A DNA stretch of 46,608 nt from an uncultured Prevotella sp. Its GTDB lineage: Bacteria; Bacteroidota; Bacteroidia; Bacteroidales; Bacteroidaceae. Positions 1 through 7,754 of the stretch are shown here, in pieces. How positions within the stretch are numbered: position 1 is the first letter of the stretch; each line of letters starts with the position of its first letter. Location: positions 1 through 46,608 of the forward strand of contig CAJJWN010000023.1 in assembly GCA_905196835.1 (NCBI GenBank), given 5' to 3'. A program made the translations under genes and the position numbers. The notes beneath the pieces are model-generated. The model was not told the origin of the DNA and did no database searches. It was given only the letters and a program-made list of their open reading frames with translations.

Positions 1-80
1 GCGGCCTTTCGCATTGCGAAAGGCCGCCTTTTAGCTTGCAATATGCCGTCTTTTGGAAGCCAAAAGACGGCATATTACAA
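1..80. repeat. GCCGTCTTT-family repeat, copy 1
   Basis: Two perfect hairpins lie side by side. The first is at 1-27, with 12-base arms (GCGGCCTTTCGC) around ATT. The second is at about 40-76 and is built on ATGCCGTCTTTTGG and its complement. It is the first of about nine intergenic copies of this word family in the window and sits just downstream of pyrH, so it may also act as a terminator. Confidence 0.75.
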
Positions 81-139
81 GTCTGTCAGCAACTTGTTGA
101 TTTCCAATAGATTACGAGCCAAGAGATAAGAGCTAGGAA

Positions 140-230
140 AATTAAGAATTAAGAGTTAAGAATTAAGAAAAACACCGATGTCAAACGACAAGACATGTTT
201 TCTTAATTCTTAACTCTTAATTCTTAATTC
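140..230. repeat. TTAAGAATTAAGAG inverted repeat, copy 1
   Basis: The left arm is a tandem run of AATTAAG/AGTTAAG words. After about 30 bases of unrelated spacer, the right arm is its reverse complement. It lies directly after the pyrH stop codon and can form a long AT-rich hairpin. The same arms recur around 959-1054, 7669-7748 and 17046-17187. Confidence 0.8.
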
Positions 231-232
231 CC

Positions 233-943
233 TTAGTTGTGCACCAGCGTCCCGATGGGTTCTCCGTCCATCACGCGCTTGAGATTACCCTTAACGTCCA
301 TGTTGAACACGTAGATGGGCAGGTTGTTCTCCTTGCACATGGTGGTTGCTGTGAGGTCCATCACCTTCAGTCCGCGCGTGTAAATCTCGTCGTAAGTTAT
401 GTCGCTGAACTTCACGGCGTCGGGGTCTTTCTCTGGGTCGGCGGTGTATATGCCATCAACGCGCGTGCCCTTGAGCATCACGTCAGCCTCAATTTCAATG
501 CCGCGGAGCGACGAGCCCGTGTCAGTAGTAAAGTAAGGCGAGCCCGTGCCAGCACTGAATATGCACACGTAGCCTGCCTCCATCGCCTCGATAGCTTTCC
601 ACTTAGAGTAAAACTCGCCAATAGGCTCCATACGGATGGCCGTGAGCACCTTGTTCTTCACGCCTATTGCACCGAGCGCGGAGCTAAGCGCGAGCGAGTT
701 GATGACCGTGGCGCACATGCCCATCTGGTCGCCCTTGACGCGGTCGAAGCCCTTGCCTGCGCCGCTAAGACCGCGGAATATGTTGCCGCCGCCGATGACA
801 ATGCCTATTTGCACGCCCATTTCGTGCACTTCTTTGATTTGACTTGCATAGTCGCTGAGACGCTCCGGGTCGATGCCGAAGCCCTGTTTGCCCATCAGGC
901 TCTCGCCGCTGAGCTTCAATAAGATACGTTTGTAATTTGCCAT
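233..943 (-). CDS. pyrH: UMP kinase
   Basis: UMP kinase phosphorylates UMP to UDP with ATP in pyrimidine nucleotide synthesis and works as a cytosolic hexamer. The 236-residue length is typical of the bacterial family. The amino acid kinase fold is recognisable from the N-terminal KRILLKLSGESL (about 5-16), the glycine-rich IGIVIGGGNIFRG (about 46-58) and GTGSPYFTTDTGSS (about 131-144), which binds substrate. The C-terminal NMDVKGNLKRVMDGEPIGT is also characteristic. It is flanked on both sides by AT-rich inverted repeats, so it looks like a single-gene unit here. Family assignment is secure. Confidence 0.97.
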   Translation of the reverse strand: MANYKRILLKLSGESLMGKQGFGIDPERLSDYASQIKEVHEMGVQIGIVIGGGNIFRGLSGAGKGFDRVKGDQMGMCATVINSLALSSALGAIGVKNKVLTAIRMEPIGEFYSKWKAIEAMEAGYVCIFSAGTGSPYFTTDTGSSLRGIEIEADVMLKGTRVDGIYTADPEKDPDAVKFSDITYDEIYTRGLKVMDLTATTMCKENNLPIYVFNMDVKGNLKRVMDGEPIGTLVHN

Positions 944-958
944 AAATATTTATTTTTG

Positions 959-1054
959 AATTAAGAATTAAGAGTTAAGAATTAAGAAAATCACTTTTGT
1001 TGGTTTTTACCATTAAAGCATATTTTCTTAATTCTTAACTCTTAATTCTTAATT
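959..1054. repeat. TTAAGAATTAAGAG inverted repeat, copy 2
   Basis: This has the same architecture as copy 1: tandem TTAAGAA/TTAAGAG words, about 37 bases of spacer, then the reverse complement. It fills the whole gap between birA (ending at 1042) and pyrH, and its right arm runs up to and slightly into the birA stop region. Confidence 0.8.
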
Positions 1055-1785
1055 ATCACATGTTCCACCTCTTTAAACAGATAAGTCCGCTCCTCGCCGT
1101 CCTCCTTCCGCAGCACAAGGCGGCCGTCAGGCTCTACCCGGAGGATGCTTGCCGTGAAACAGCCCGTGGCGTCGCACCAGGCGTGAAGCCCCGTGCGGCG
1201 GTAGAGCGAGGCGCAGTAGAGTGCGTGGATGTCGGCGTAACGCCCAGCATCTACCATGCCGAGATAGCGGCGGAAGCCGTCTTCAAAACGGCCAAGCACC
1301 TCGTCGCGGTCGGTCTCGCGCCCTATAATGCCGCACAGAGAGACGGGATTTGGCGCGCCGCCGGTGAACTCGCGCTGGTTTACATTGATGCCAACGCCAA
1401 GTATGCAGCCGCCAACAAGGCCCTTGGCAATGGCGCATTCGGAGAGCGTTCCGCTTATTTTCATGTCGCGCCAGTACACGTCGTTGGGCCACTTCACGGT
1501 GAAGCCGTCGGCGTAATGCGACAAAGCATCGCGCACGGCCAGTGCCCCGGCCTCAAGCATGACGAACTGCCGCCGGGCCTCAAGCCCCCGGGGGCGCACC
1601 TTGACACTGAAAAGCAGGTTCTGCCCCGGCGCGCTTTCCCATGTGTTGCCCCCCTGCCCGCGCCCCGTCGTCTGGTAATCGGCGGTGACAAGGGTCATCA
1701 GCGCGCCTTCCGCGCCCGTGTATTCGCGGAGGAAGCGGTTGGTAGAGTCGGTCTCGGCGAGCCTCAACGTTATGATGTCTTCCAT
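1042..1785 (-). CDS. birA: biotin--[acetyl-CoA carboxylase] ligase
   Basis: This enzyme activates biotin with ATP and attaches it to the biotin carboxyl carrier protein of acetyl-CoA carboxylase or related carboxylases. At 247 residues it is the short form without the N-terminal DNA-binding domain of E. coli BirA, so it should not be a repressor. Visible motifs are DSTN (13-16), the biotin loop GRGQGG (41-46), KWPND (98-102), KISG (109-112) and a GVGINVN segment. It starts four bases after the yraN stop, so the two are probably one operon. The symbol follows the enzyme activity only. Confidence 0.92.
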   Translation of the reverse strand: MEDIITLRLAETDSTNRFLREYTGAEGALMTLVTADYQTTGRGQGGNTWESAPGQNLLFSVKVRPRGLEARRQFVMLEAGALAVRDALSHYADGFTVKWPNDVYWRDMKISGTLSECAIAKGLVGGCILGVGINVNQREFTGGAPNPVSLCGIIGRETDRDEVLGRFEDGFRRYLGMVDAGRYADIHALYCASLYRRTGLHAWCDATGCFTASILRVEPDGRLVLRKEDGEERTYLFKEVEHVIIKN

Positions 1786-1789
1786 TTTT

Positions 1790-2158
1790 TCAGTATTGCA
1801 TTGGCGTGAAAGCGTCCTCTATGTGGCTAATTTCGCACTGACAGCCGGGCATCCCCGTGACGGCAACGATGTCGAAACGCAGGGGGAACTCTATGCCATA
1901 CGTCCGAACAAACTTGGCCGCCGCCACGGCCAGACTGCGCATCTTGCGCGCGTCTACGGCCAGTTCGGGCTGCATGTAGTCGGCGTTGCGGCGCGTCTTA
2001 ACCTCCACAACTACCAGCTGGTCGGCATCAACGGCCACGATGTCGAGGTCGCGGTGGCCGTCGCGCCAGTCGCGCCAAAGTATGCGGTAGCCCTTGCGCT
2101 CCAGATATTCGGCGGCCTTCTGTTCGCCCCACCGCCCCGTGTCGTTGTGTTCGGCCAT
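1790..2158 (-). CDS. YraN family (UPF0102) endonuclease-like protein
   Basis: The 122-residue protein has the UPF0102 signature: GRWGEQKAAEYLERKGY near the N-terminus, then DLDIVAVDADQLVVVEVKTR, which matches the D-E-x-K core of Holliday-junction resolvase-like nucleases. The cellular role of the family is unsettled. I chose the ATG at 2158 (MAEHND) over an upstream in-frame start at 2206. A promoter -7 element (TATTTTTG on the minus strand, 2193-2200) lies inside that longer reading frame, and residues before MAEHND do not resemble the family. It is the first gene of a yraN-birA pair. Confidence 0.88.
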   Translation of the reverse strand: MAEHNDTGRWGEQKAAEYLERKGYRILWRDWRDGHRDLDIVAVDADQLVVVEVKTRRNADYMQPELAVDARKMRSLAVAAAKFVRTYGIEFPLRFDIVAVTGMPGCQCEISHIEDAFTPMQY

Positions 2159-2192
2159 AGTTCTTACTTGTTCTTTTACTTCTTTCCAATGG

Positions 2193-2200
2193 CAAAAATA
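2193..2200 (-). promoter_or_regulatory. promoter -7 element for yraN-birA
   Basis: The minus strand reads TATTTTTG, an exact match to the Bacteroidetes TAnnTTTG element, 35 bases before the chosen yraN start. I could not find a matching TTTG at the -33 position. Confidence 0.5.
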
Positions 2201-2268
2201 CAACATTTCCGCAACATACGGCTACCGTTTGCGGCGAAAATGGTTACTTTTGCAGCAAAAACTAAGAT

Positions 2269-2730
2269 ATGGAGAACTTGCAGGAAGACACCCAGCAGAA
2301 AAAGGACGAGCAGTTTATGCGCAAGGCTTTGGCCGAAGCCGAAGCGGCGCGCGAGGCAGGCGAAATACCCATCGGCGCGGTAATAACCTGCCGCGACAGG
2401 ATAATTGCGCGCGCCCACAACCTTACCGAAACGCTCAACGACGTCACTGCGCACGCCGAGATGCAGGCCATCACGGCGGCGGCCGACGCGTTGGGTGGCA
2501 AATACCTTGCCGACTGCACGCTGTACGTGACCGTGGAGCCGTGCGTGATGTGCGCCGGAGCCATCGGCTGGGCGCAAATACGGCGCGTTGTCTACGGCGC
2601 AGCCGACGAGAAACGGGGCTTCACGCGCTTCGCCCCCGACGCCCTCCACCCCAAGGCGACGGTAACGCCGGGCGTACTCGAAGAGGACTGCCGCCGCCTG
2701 ATGCAGAATTTTTTCAAAGCAAAACGCTGA
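2269..2730 (+). CDS. tadA: tRNA-specific adenosine deaminase
   Basis: TadA deaminates adenosine 34 to inosine in the tRNA-Arg anticodon. The 153-residue protein shows the zinc-dependent cytidine-deaminase-like fold. The HAE motif (62-64) supplies a zinc histidine and the catalytic glutamate, and PCVMC (91-95) supplies the two zinc cysteines. EIPIGAVIT (32-40) and VYGAADEKRG are typical of TadA. It is divergent from yraN, with a TACTTTTG -7-like element at 2245-2252 just before the ATG. Length and motifs fit the family well. Homologous guanine deaminases share the fold but not this pattern. Confidence 0.95.
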   Translation: MENLQEDTQQKKDEQFMRKALAEAEAAREAGEIPIGAVITCRDRIIARAHNLTETLNDVTAHAEMQAITAAADALGGKYLADCTLYVTVEPCVMCAGAIGWAQIRRVVYGAADEKRGFTRFAPDALHPKATVTPGVLEEDCRRLMQNFFKAKR

Positions 2731-2809
2731 CTTTTGCTTATAACATTTACAGCCAAAAGCACATTATCACACATAGTGTAAGCAGACAGGAAGCGTTTGC
2801 TTACAATCC

Positions 2810-2935
2810 AAAAATGCCGCCTTTTAGCCTGCAAAAGACGGCATTTGGCAATGCCAAAGGGCATCTTTCGCAGAACGAAAGATGCCCTTTGACTTGGCAG
2901 TTTGCCTCGTTTCAAGACGGCATACACCGCCAAAC
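2810..2935. repeat. GCCGTCTTT-family repeat, copy 2
   Basis: It follows the tadA stop. It contains a GCAAAAGACGGCATTTGG word and a strong hairpin, AAGGGCATCTTTCG against CGAAAGATGCCCTT (about 2858-2890). It lies in the gap between tadA and the convergent ferredoxin gene and probably also acts as a transcription stop. Confidence 0.65.
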
Positions 2936-2997
2936 GGCACGAAAAAAGCGGCCCGGAAGCCCCGAACCGCCCAAGTTGTAATTCTAAATAAAATGTC

Positions 2998-3165
2998 TTA
3001 GCCCAAGCTGATAGCCTCTGACGGACATACGTCTGCACATGTTCCGCACTCTGTGCACATGTCAGGGTTGATTGAATACTTCTCGCCCTCAGAGATAGCT
3101 CCTGCCGGACATTCGTCGATACAAGTACCGCAAGCGATACAGTTGTCACCAATTACGTAAGCCAT
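2998..3165 (-). CDS. 2x[4Fe-4S] ferredoxin
   Basis: This is a 55-residue electron carrier, translated by hand from the minus strand. It holds two CxxCxxCxxxCP cluster motifs: CIACGTCIDECP (about 9-20) and CTECGTCADVCP (about 37-48). They are separated by a short linker, as in clostridial-type bacterial ferredoxins, so it should bind two 4Fe-4S clusters and serve low-potential reactions such as pyruvate:ferredoxin oxidoreductase. It starts MAYVIGDN and ends SEAISLG. It is a single-gene unit with a -7 element (TACCTTTG, 3220-3227 minus) upstream. The physiological partner cannot be told from the neighbours. Confidence 0.93.
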   Translation of the reverse strand: MAYVIGDNCIACGTCIDECPAGAISEGEKYSINPDMCTECGTCADVCPSEAISLG

Positions 3166-3219
3166 AATACTGTTTTAGTTATTTAATTAATAATGTTTTG
3201 TACCTACATTTGTACACCG

Positions 3220-3227
3220 CAAAGGTA
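3220..3227 (-). promoter_or_regulatory. promoter -7 element for ferredoxin
   Basis: The minus strand reads TACCTTTG, about 55 bases before the ferredoxin ATG. It matches TAnnTTTG. No clear TTTG is found at -33. Confidence 0.5.
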
Positions 3228-3291
3228 ATACAATTATCCCGAATACCTACTTTTGGGTATTCGTTTTTAGATTGTTTAACGGTTATTTGTT

Positions 3292-3468
3292 TGTAGGAGT
3301 AGAGGAGTAAGGAGGGGAGGAGTAAAGAAGTAAAGGGAAAGAAGGAATAAAGGAGTAAGGAGAGAAGGAATAAGGAGTATGGAGGGAAAGAGCAAACATG
3401 TATGGCATTAACAGCCAAATGTAATCTACTTACTCCTCCCCTCCTTACTCCTTTACTCCTTAACAAAC
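3292..3468. repeat. GGAGTAAGGAGG purine-rich inverted repeat
   Basis: A run of GGAGTAA/GGAGGGG words on the left (from about 3296) is answered by TTACTCC/CCTCCCC words on the right (about 3430-3460), so the ends can pair as a long hairpin around a roughly 60-base spacer. It fills the 305-base gap between the ferredoxin and the porT-like gene. Its design matches the TTAAGAA family, but the word is different. Confidence 0.7.
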
Positions 3469-3470
3469 AA

Positions 3471-4214
3471 TCACTCGAAGTAAAACGACAGCACAATCAT
3501 CTTGCTGCGCGCCTCGTTCACCGCCCGGGCGTACATCTTCATGTTCTCGTCGCGCAGGCGGTCGGCGTGCTTCGTGTCGAGACTATTCAGCAAACTGTAA
3601 CAGAATTTGAGTTCGGGGCGAAGCTTGAAGAACGGCAGGTAGACGTCACATCCAAGTCCTATTTCAAAGAAAACGTCGTAACGCTTCAGCTTTACGTAGT
3701 CGTTATCGCCGCCGGAAAGGTTAATCACGGGGTTAAGTCCGGCCATGATGTAAGGGCGCGCGTTGTCCAAACGCGGCGCGCTGAAAATCAAGTCGAGCGG
3801 CACGCCGATGTAGACCGTCTTCATGTCCTGCGTCTGCACGATTGGCTCTCCGTTCTCAAGCTTGTCCGTATGGTTGCGGAATGTAAGGTGACGGTTGCCG
3901 AAGTACATCGTCGGAGCCATCCTGAAGGCGAAATAAGTGCCAAGGCGCAGTTCGCCGAGCACGCCAACGTTGAAGCCCATGTCCCATCGGTCTTGGTCGC
4001 AGGTTACAAGTTTCTCCGTCTGAGAGCCGTCTTCCGCGGCTATCATCTGAGGCCCGATGTTGTTAAACTCCATGTCCTGAAAATGCGTGCCTACGACTAC
4101 TCCGAAGTGGAACGGCCGCAGGTCAGTGTACGGGCGGTTCTGCACCGCGCCGCCTTGGGCGTATGAACACAAGGCGACTGACAGCAATATGAGTATGGAA
4201 AACAGTCTTCTCAT
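3471..4214 (-). CDS. porT: PorT-like outer membrane beta-barrel protein
   Basis: The 247-residue protein has a clear signal peptide (MRRLFSILILLSVALCSYAQ, cut after AQ). The mature part has alternating short amphipathic strands and ends in a typical outer-membrane terminal strand (VLSFYFE). Segments such as PFHFGVVVGTHFQDMEF, a transport-like GVLGELRLG, and YIGVPLDLIF with RPYIMAGLNP resemble PorT, a T9SS-associated barrel of about 240 residues known from Porphyromonas gingivalis. T9SS-style tails occur elsewhere in this window, which fits. The neighbouring ubiE gene often seen with porT is absent. A generic porin-family barrel is the alternative. Confidence 0.6.
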   Translation of the reverse strand: MRRLFSILILLSVALCSYAQGGAVQNRPYTDLRPFHFGVVVGTHFQDMEFNNIGPQMIAAEDGSQTEKLVTCDQDRWDMGFNVGVLGELRLGTYFAFRMAPTMYFGNRHLTFRNHTDKLENGEPIVQTQDMKTVYIGVPLDLIFSAPRLDNARPYIMAGLNPVINLSGGDNDYVKLKRYDVFFEIGLGCDVYLPFFKLRPELKFCYSLLNSLDTKHADRLRDENMKMYARAVNEARSKMIVLSFYFE

Positions 4215-4285
4215 CGCTTTAATAACGGCGCAAAAGGAAGAATATTTTATCTTTCAGGATAATAAAGGGCAAAACGCCGCCGGCC

Positions 4286-5125
4286 TCAACGGCTGAAGTC
4301 TACCGTTATTTTGCCTACATATATGCCGTGCTTGCCGTTCTGGTCGTTGGGGACAGGCTTGCCGTCGATATTTTCCTCGTATTCCAACGCGTTGAAATAT
4401 GAATGCGAATGGCCTCCAAGCACTATGTCGATGTTACGCGTCTGCCGCATAAGTTCGGTGTCGTCAATGCCGATTATGTCCCAGCCGAGATGCGAGAGAC
4501 AGACTACGATGTCACACTTTTCCCGCTCCTTCAGCAGCTTCGCCACGTCGTTGGCGGCCTTCACGGGGTCGTTGTACTTCACTCCGGCGCATGTCTTGGC
4601 CATGACCAGCCCGTCAAGTTGCGGCGAAAGGCCGAACACTCCAATCCTCAATCCGCCGCGTTTGAGCACCACATACGGCTTTACAACGCCTTCGAGAGCC
4701 GTCCCGGTGAAGTCGTAGTTGGCGCAGACGATGGGGAAATCGGCCTTCTTGAACAGCCTTGCCATGTTCTCCACGCCGAAGTCGAACTCGTGGTTGCCGA
4801 TTGTTGCAGCGTCGTAACGCATCAAGTTCATCAGCCCCACCTCGACGTCTCCTTTATATAAGGTATAATAAGGCGAGCCTTGGGAGAAGTCGCCGCTGTC
4901 AAAAAGCAGCATATCTGGATGCTTGCTGCGCTCCCGGCGCACCATCTCCGCACGCCTGATGAAGCCTCCGCGGCCTGCAAGCATTGTGTCGGCAAGGTGC
5001 GGATTGAGCGGAAATATGCAACTATGGGTGTCGTTAGTATGAAGTATCACAAGCCGCTTACCTTTTGCCTGCACTCCGACAAGCAGCGTAACGGCCAACA
5101 TTATGGTTAAGAAAAAACGCTTCAT
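4286..5125 (-). CDS. periplasmic metallophosphatase (5'-nucleotidase N-terminal domain)
   Basis: This 279-residue protein is the metal-binding half of a UshA-type 5'-nucleotidase. It has a signal peptide ending near VQAKG. Visible motifs are LHTNDTHS (metal ligands D and H), DSGDFSQGSPYY, GNHEFDFG, ANYDF and GGHSHSY near the C-terminus. It stops after this domain, so the nucleotide-binding C-terminal domain is missing. That domain is the preceding gene, which overlaps this one by four bases. The two products probably form a two-chain enzyme that removes phosphate from nucleotides outside the inner membrane. Confidence 0.9.
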   Translation of the reverse strand: MKRFFLTIMLAVTLLVGVQAKGKRLVILHTNDTHSCIFPLNPHLADTMLAGRGGFIRRAEMVRRERSKHPDMLLFDSGDFSQGSPYYTLYKGDVEVGLMNLMRYDAATIGNHEFDFGVENMARLFKKADFPIVCANYDFTGTALEGVVKPYVVLKRGGLRIGVFGLSPQLDGLVMAKTCAGVKYNDPVKAANDVAKLLKEREKCDIVVCLSHLGWDIIGIDDTELMRQTRNIDIVLGGHSHSYFNALEYEENIDGKPVPNDQNGKHGIYVGKITVDFSR

Positions 5126-5901
5126 CTGCCTTCTATTGTTATTCGTCCTTCAATCTTCGAGCTTACGCTTTCGCCCTGCTCCATCTTCTCTTTCATGTAT
5201 TTCATAATGATGAAGCGCACGTTGTTGTCCTTGCTTGACGGCGAATTGACTTCCGTCGAACTCTTAAACGCCTCCATCTTGTCGTTGCCCTGGGCCACAT
5301 AGTCAAGCGTTGCGATGCGGTACTTGGCATCTGCCACGATACGTTTACCGTCGAGCAAGGCCGACTTAAGCCGTCCGTCGGCCGTTATTACCAGCTCAAC
5401 GCCGTGGCTTACGGCCTCTCCTCCAACCGAAGCAATCTGTCCGAACAGCTCCAAGACTTTGTCTCCTGTCAACGTTACAAAGCAGATTTTGTTCTCAAAC
5501 GGTGCCACGTCGAGCACGTCTCCGTAAGTAACCTCGCCCTTGGCAATGGCCGAACGTATGCCGCCGACGTTGTAAACGGCAAAGTCGGGACGCTCGCCGT
5601 AATCCTTTCCGCACCATACGAGAATGTCGGCAAGCAGGTTTGTCAGGTTGCTTTCCGGCCTTTCGGCATACAGATACTCCGCCGCCACACCGACAACGGG
5701 GCTCATTATGCTGTCCACCTGACGCTTGTAAGGAGCTATGAAGTCGGCGACGGCCTTGCCGGAAGCCGTATCGTAAGTGCTGTCCACAAGTATGCGGGAA
5801 CGTTCGAAGCCCGTAATCCGATAACCGGAAGAGCACGACGCACACACCAATGCCGACAATACAAATACGCTGAAAATGAGTTTTTTACGCATACAAATCA
5901 T
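5122..5901 (-). CDS. 5'-nucleotidase C-terminal domain lipoprotein
   Basis: The 259-residue product has a lipoprotein signal with the lipobox LVCASC (Cys near residue 22). A 5'-nucleotidase C-terminal domain follows: ESNLTNLLADILVW, ADFAVYNVGGIRSAI-like PDFAVYNVGGIRS, VAPFENKICFVTLTG and YRIATLDYVAQGNDKM. These are the substrate-binding motifs of UshA-type enzymes. It comes first in a two-gene operon with the metallophosphatase domain. Translation may start at 5901 (MICMRKK) or at 5892 (MRKK); both give the same signal. A good promoter lies just upstream at 5915-5945. Confidence 0.9.
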   Translation of the reverse strand: MICMRKKLIFSVFVLSALVCASCSSGYRITGFERSRILVDSTYDTASGKAVADFIAPYKRQVDSIMSPVVGVAAEYLYAERPESNLTNLLADILVWCGKDYGERPDFAVYNVGGIRSAIAKGEVTYGDVLDVAPFENKICFVTLTGDKVLELFGQIASVGGEAVSHGVELVITADGRLKSALLDGKRIVADAKYRIATLDYVAQGNDKMEAFKSSTEVNSPSSKDNNVRFIIMKYMKEKMEQGESVSSKIEGRITIEGR

Positions 5902-5914
5902 CTAAAAAGCCGTG

Positions 5915-5945
5915 CAAAGTTAGCCAAAAACGCAAATAAGGCAAA
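5915..5945 (-). promoter_or_regulatory. promoter of the split 5'-nucleotidase operon
   Basis: On the minus strand TTTG (5942-5945) is followed after exactly 19 bases by TAACTTTG (5915-5922), a full match to the Bacteroidetes sigma-ABfr consensus. It is divergent from the rplS promoter. Confidence 0.75.
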
Positions 5946-5972
5946 GAAATAAGTAAAAAAATAAGATTAAGC

Positions 5973-6003
5973 TTTGCCGACAAGAGGAAAAAGCGTACCT
6001 TTG
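5973..6003 (+). promoter_or_regulatory. rplS promoter
   Basis: TTTG (5973-5976), 19 bases, then TACCTTTG (5996-6003): a perfect Bacteroidetes-type promoter. It leaves a leader of about 85 bases before the rplS ATG at 6094. Confidence 0.8.
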
Positions 6004-6093
6004 CACCGCTTTCCGCGTAATCGCTGACAGGAAGAAGTGTTGCCTTGTTATGTTGCGTCGGAACGATGAAACAAATTTAATTATCAAACAACA

Positions 6094-6459
6094 ATGGATT
6101 TAATTAAAGTTGCTGAAGAAGCATTTGCAAGCGGCAAGAAGTTCCCCGAGTTCAAATCTGGTGACACAATCACCGTCGCTTACAAAATCATCGAGGGTTC
6201 AAAGGAGCGTATCCAGCTCTACCGTGGTGTCGTAATAAAGATTAGCGGCCAAGGAGACAAAAAGCGCTTCACCGTCCGTAAGATGTCTGGAACAGTCGGA
6301 GTAGAGCGTATCTTCCCGATGGATTCACCCAACATCGACAGCATCGAGGTAAACAAGCACGGTAAGGTACGCCGCGCCAAGTTGTATTACCTCCGCAAAC
6401 TTACAGGTAAGAAGGCCCGTATCGCAGAGAAAAAGGTCATCACAAAGAAAGAGGACTAA
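6094..6459 (+). CDS. rplS: 50S ribosomal protein L19
   Basis: L19 sits at the 30S-50S interface. The 121-residue sequence carries the family core [49 protein letters not shown] and [18 protein letters not shown]. Length is close to the family norm of about 115 to 120. It is monocistronic: a strong promoter lies upstream and a G+C-rich terminator hairpin starts 22 bases after the stop. Confidence 0.98.
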   Translation: MDLIKVAEEAFASGKKFPEFKSGDTITVAYKIIEGSKERIQLYRGVVIKISGQGDKKRFTVRKMSGTVGVERIFPMDSPNIDSIEVNKHGKVRRAKLYYLRKLTGKKARIAEKKVITKKED

Positions 6460-6480
6460 GCCCTATTTGCAACAAAACAA

Positions 6481-6519
6481 GACGGGCCGGGATGCTGTTT
6501 GCATCCCGGCCCGTCTTAT
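6481..6519 (+). terminator. rho-independent terminator after rplS
   Basis: Arms of 15 bases (GACGGGCCGGGATGC at 6481-6495 and its complement at 6501-6515) enclose a TGTTT loop, followed by TTATTTTGT. It separates rplS from the convergent CapA-like gene and may serve both. Confidence 0.88.
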
Positions 6520-6533
6520 TTTGTATATTGTAT

Positions 6534-7652
6534 TCATTCCTTTTCCACCGGCACAACAGCTCCGTCATCGCTTATCCTGAGCCCTCCGCCGTTGACATCG
6601 GTGTCGGTCAGCATCCTGATTTGCCGCACAACGACGCCCGTAGTGTCGCGCCTCGGGCCGAGCCCCTTGCGCTGTATAAACGGGTGTATGCGCCCGTCAA
6701 GAAACCGGCCGCGCCTGTCAGTCCTGACAACGATGACCGGCGCATAGCCTGAAAGCCCCATAATGCTGATGGCGTAAGGCGTACAGAAGTTGCCAAGGCT
6801 GTACGCAATGAACCTGTCTTTATACATCTCTACGCAGCGCACCACATGGGGGCCGTGGCCGTAGACTATGTCCGCGCCGTTGTCTATGCAGAAACGGGCG
6901 AACCGGCGGAGCGAACCGCGGTCCTCGCCCAAGAACCGTTCCGTGCTGTCGGGCAGATGGCTGAAGGCCTTTCCCTCGCCTCCGCCGTGGAAAGATACCA
7001 CCACGATGTCGGCCATGGCACGCAGGCTGTCAAGCACTTCACGCACCGTGGCAAGCTCCTGATGGCGCATGGTATAGCCGTTGTGACCGAAAGCGCACAG
7101 GCCAAACCTCACCCCGCCGCGCTCGAGCACGGCGGACGCAGTCCTGCACCTTATCCCTGAATACTTTATCCCGAGCCTGTCAAGCGCCCTTTCGGTTGAA
7201 AGCACGCCACGCAAGCCGAAATCATACGTATGGTTGTTTGCCATACTGAGGTAATCGTAGCCTGCTTCCTTGAGGCGTGCGGCGAACTCCGGCGGCGTGC
7301 GGAACAAGTAAGTGTGCTCCGTCTCGCGTTTTCTCGGCGGCACACTGTCACAAAACGTGCCCTCAAGATTGCCTAAGGCAAGGTCGGCCGAGGCCAAAAT
7401 GTCCTTCACGTCACGGAAAAGCGCCCTGCCATTGTCGGGAGGCAGCATAGTGTCTGGATATGTAGTGCCCATCATTATGTCGCCGGTCAGGGCCACGGTA
7501 AACGCCTCTACGGGGCGTTCGGCCGCCTGCACGGTGTCTGTACGGACTGTGTCAGGCATACCGGCAACGGCTTTCCTGTCAGAACCACCGGCTCCGCAGG
7601 CCGTAAGAATGAGGATTGCTACAATAAATAAAGTTACTGGAAGCGGACGCAT
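6534..7652 (-). CDS. CapA family metallophosphatase-fold lipoprotein
   Basis: The 372-residue protein belongs to the CapA/PgsA family, named for poly-gamma-glutamate capsule synthesis, though most relatives have no proven substrate. The N-terminus has a lipobox (LILTAC, Cys near 19). Family motifs are ALTGDIMMGTTYP, GNLEGTF, MANNHTYDFG, VSFHGGGE, IVYGHGPHVV and AYSLGNF. It lies between rplS and the NlpC/P60 gene, with an AT-rich inverted repeat upstream. No poly-glutamate ligase genes (capB/capC) are nearby, so capsule synthesis is not supported. A surface hydrolase role is as likely. Confidence 0.85.
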   Translation of the reverse strand: MRPLPVTLFIVAILILTACGAGGSDRKAVAGMPDTVRTDTVQAAERPVEAFTVALTGDIMMGTTYPDTMLPPDNGRALFRDVKDILASADLALGNLEGTFCDSVPPRKRETEHTYLFRTPPEFAARLKEAGYDYLSMANNHTYDFGLRGVLSTERALDRLGIKYSGIRCRTASAVLERGGVRFGLCAFGHNGYTMRHQELATVREVLDSLRAMADIVVVSFHGGGEGKAFSHLPDSTERFLGEDRGSLRRFARFCIDNGADIVYGHGPHVVRCVEMYKDRFIAYSLGNFCTPYAISIMGLSGYAPVIVVRTDRRGRFLDGRIHPFIQRKGLGPRRDTTGVVVRQIRMLTDTDVNGGGLRISDDGAVVPVEKE

Positions 7653-7668
7653 GGCAACATTTATTCTA

Positions 7669-7748
7669 ATTAAGAATTAAGAGTTAAGAATTAAGAAAAT
7701 TAGCAACAGAAACATATTTTCTTAATTCTTAACTCTTAACTTTTAATT
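7669..7748. repeat. TTAAGAATTAAGAG inverted repeat, copy 3
   Basis: Tandem TTAAGAA words, about 25 bases of spacer, then the reverse-complement arm. It fills the gap between the CapA-like gene and the NlpC/P60 gene. Confidence 0.78.
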
Positions 7749-7754
7749 TAATTG

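Noticed and set aside
1060..1809. Long plus-strand frame opposite birA, and similar frames opposite pyrH, btuG and btuB
   Set aside because: These are antisense shadows of G+C-rich genes on the minus strand; the real genes carry the domain motifs.
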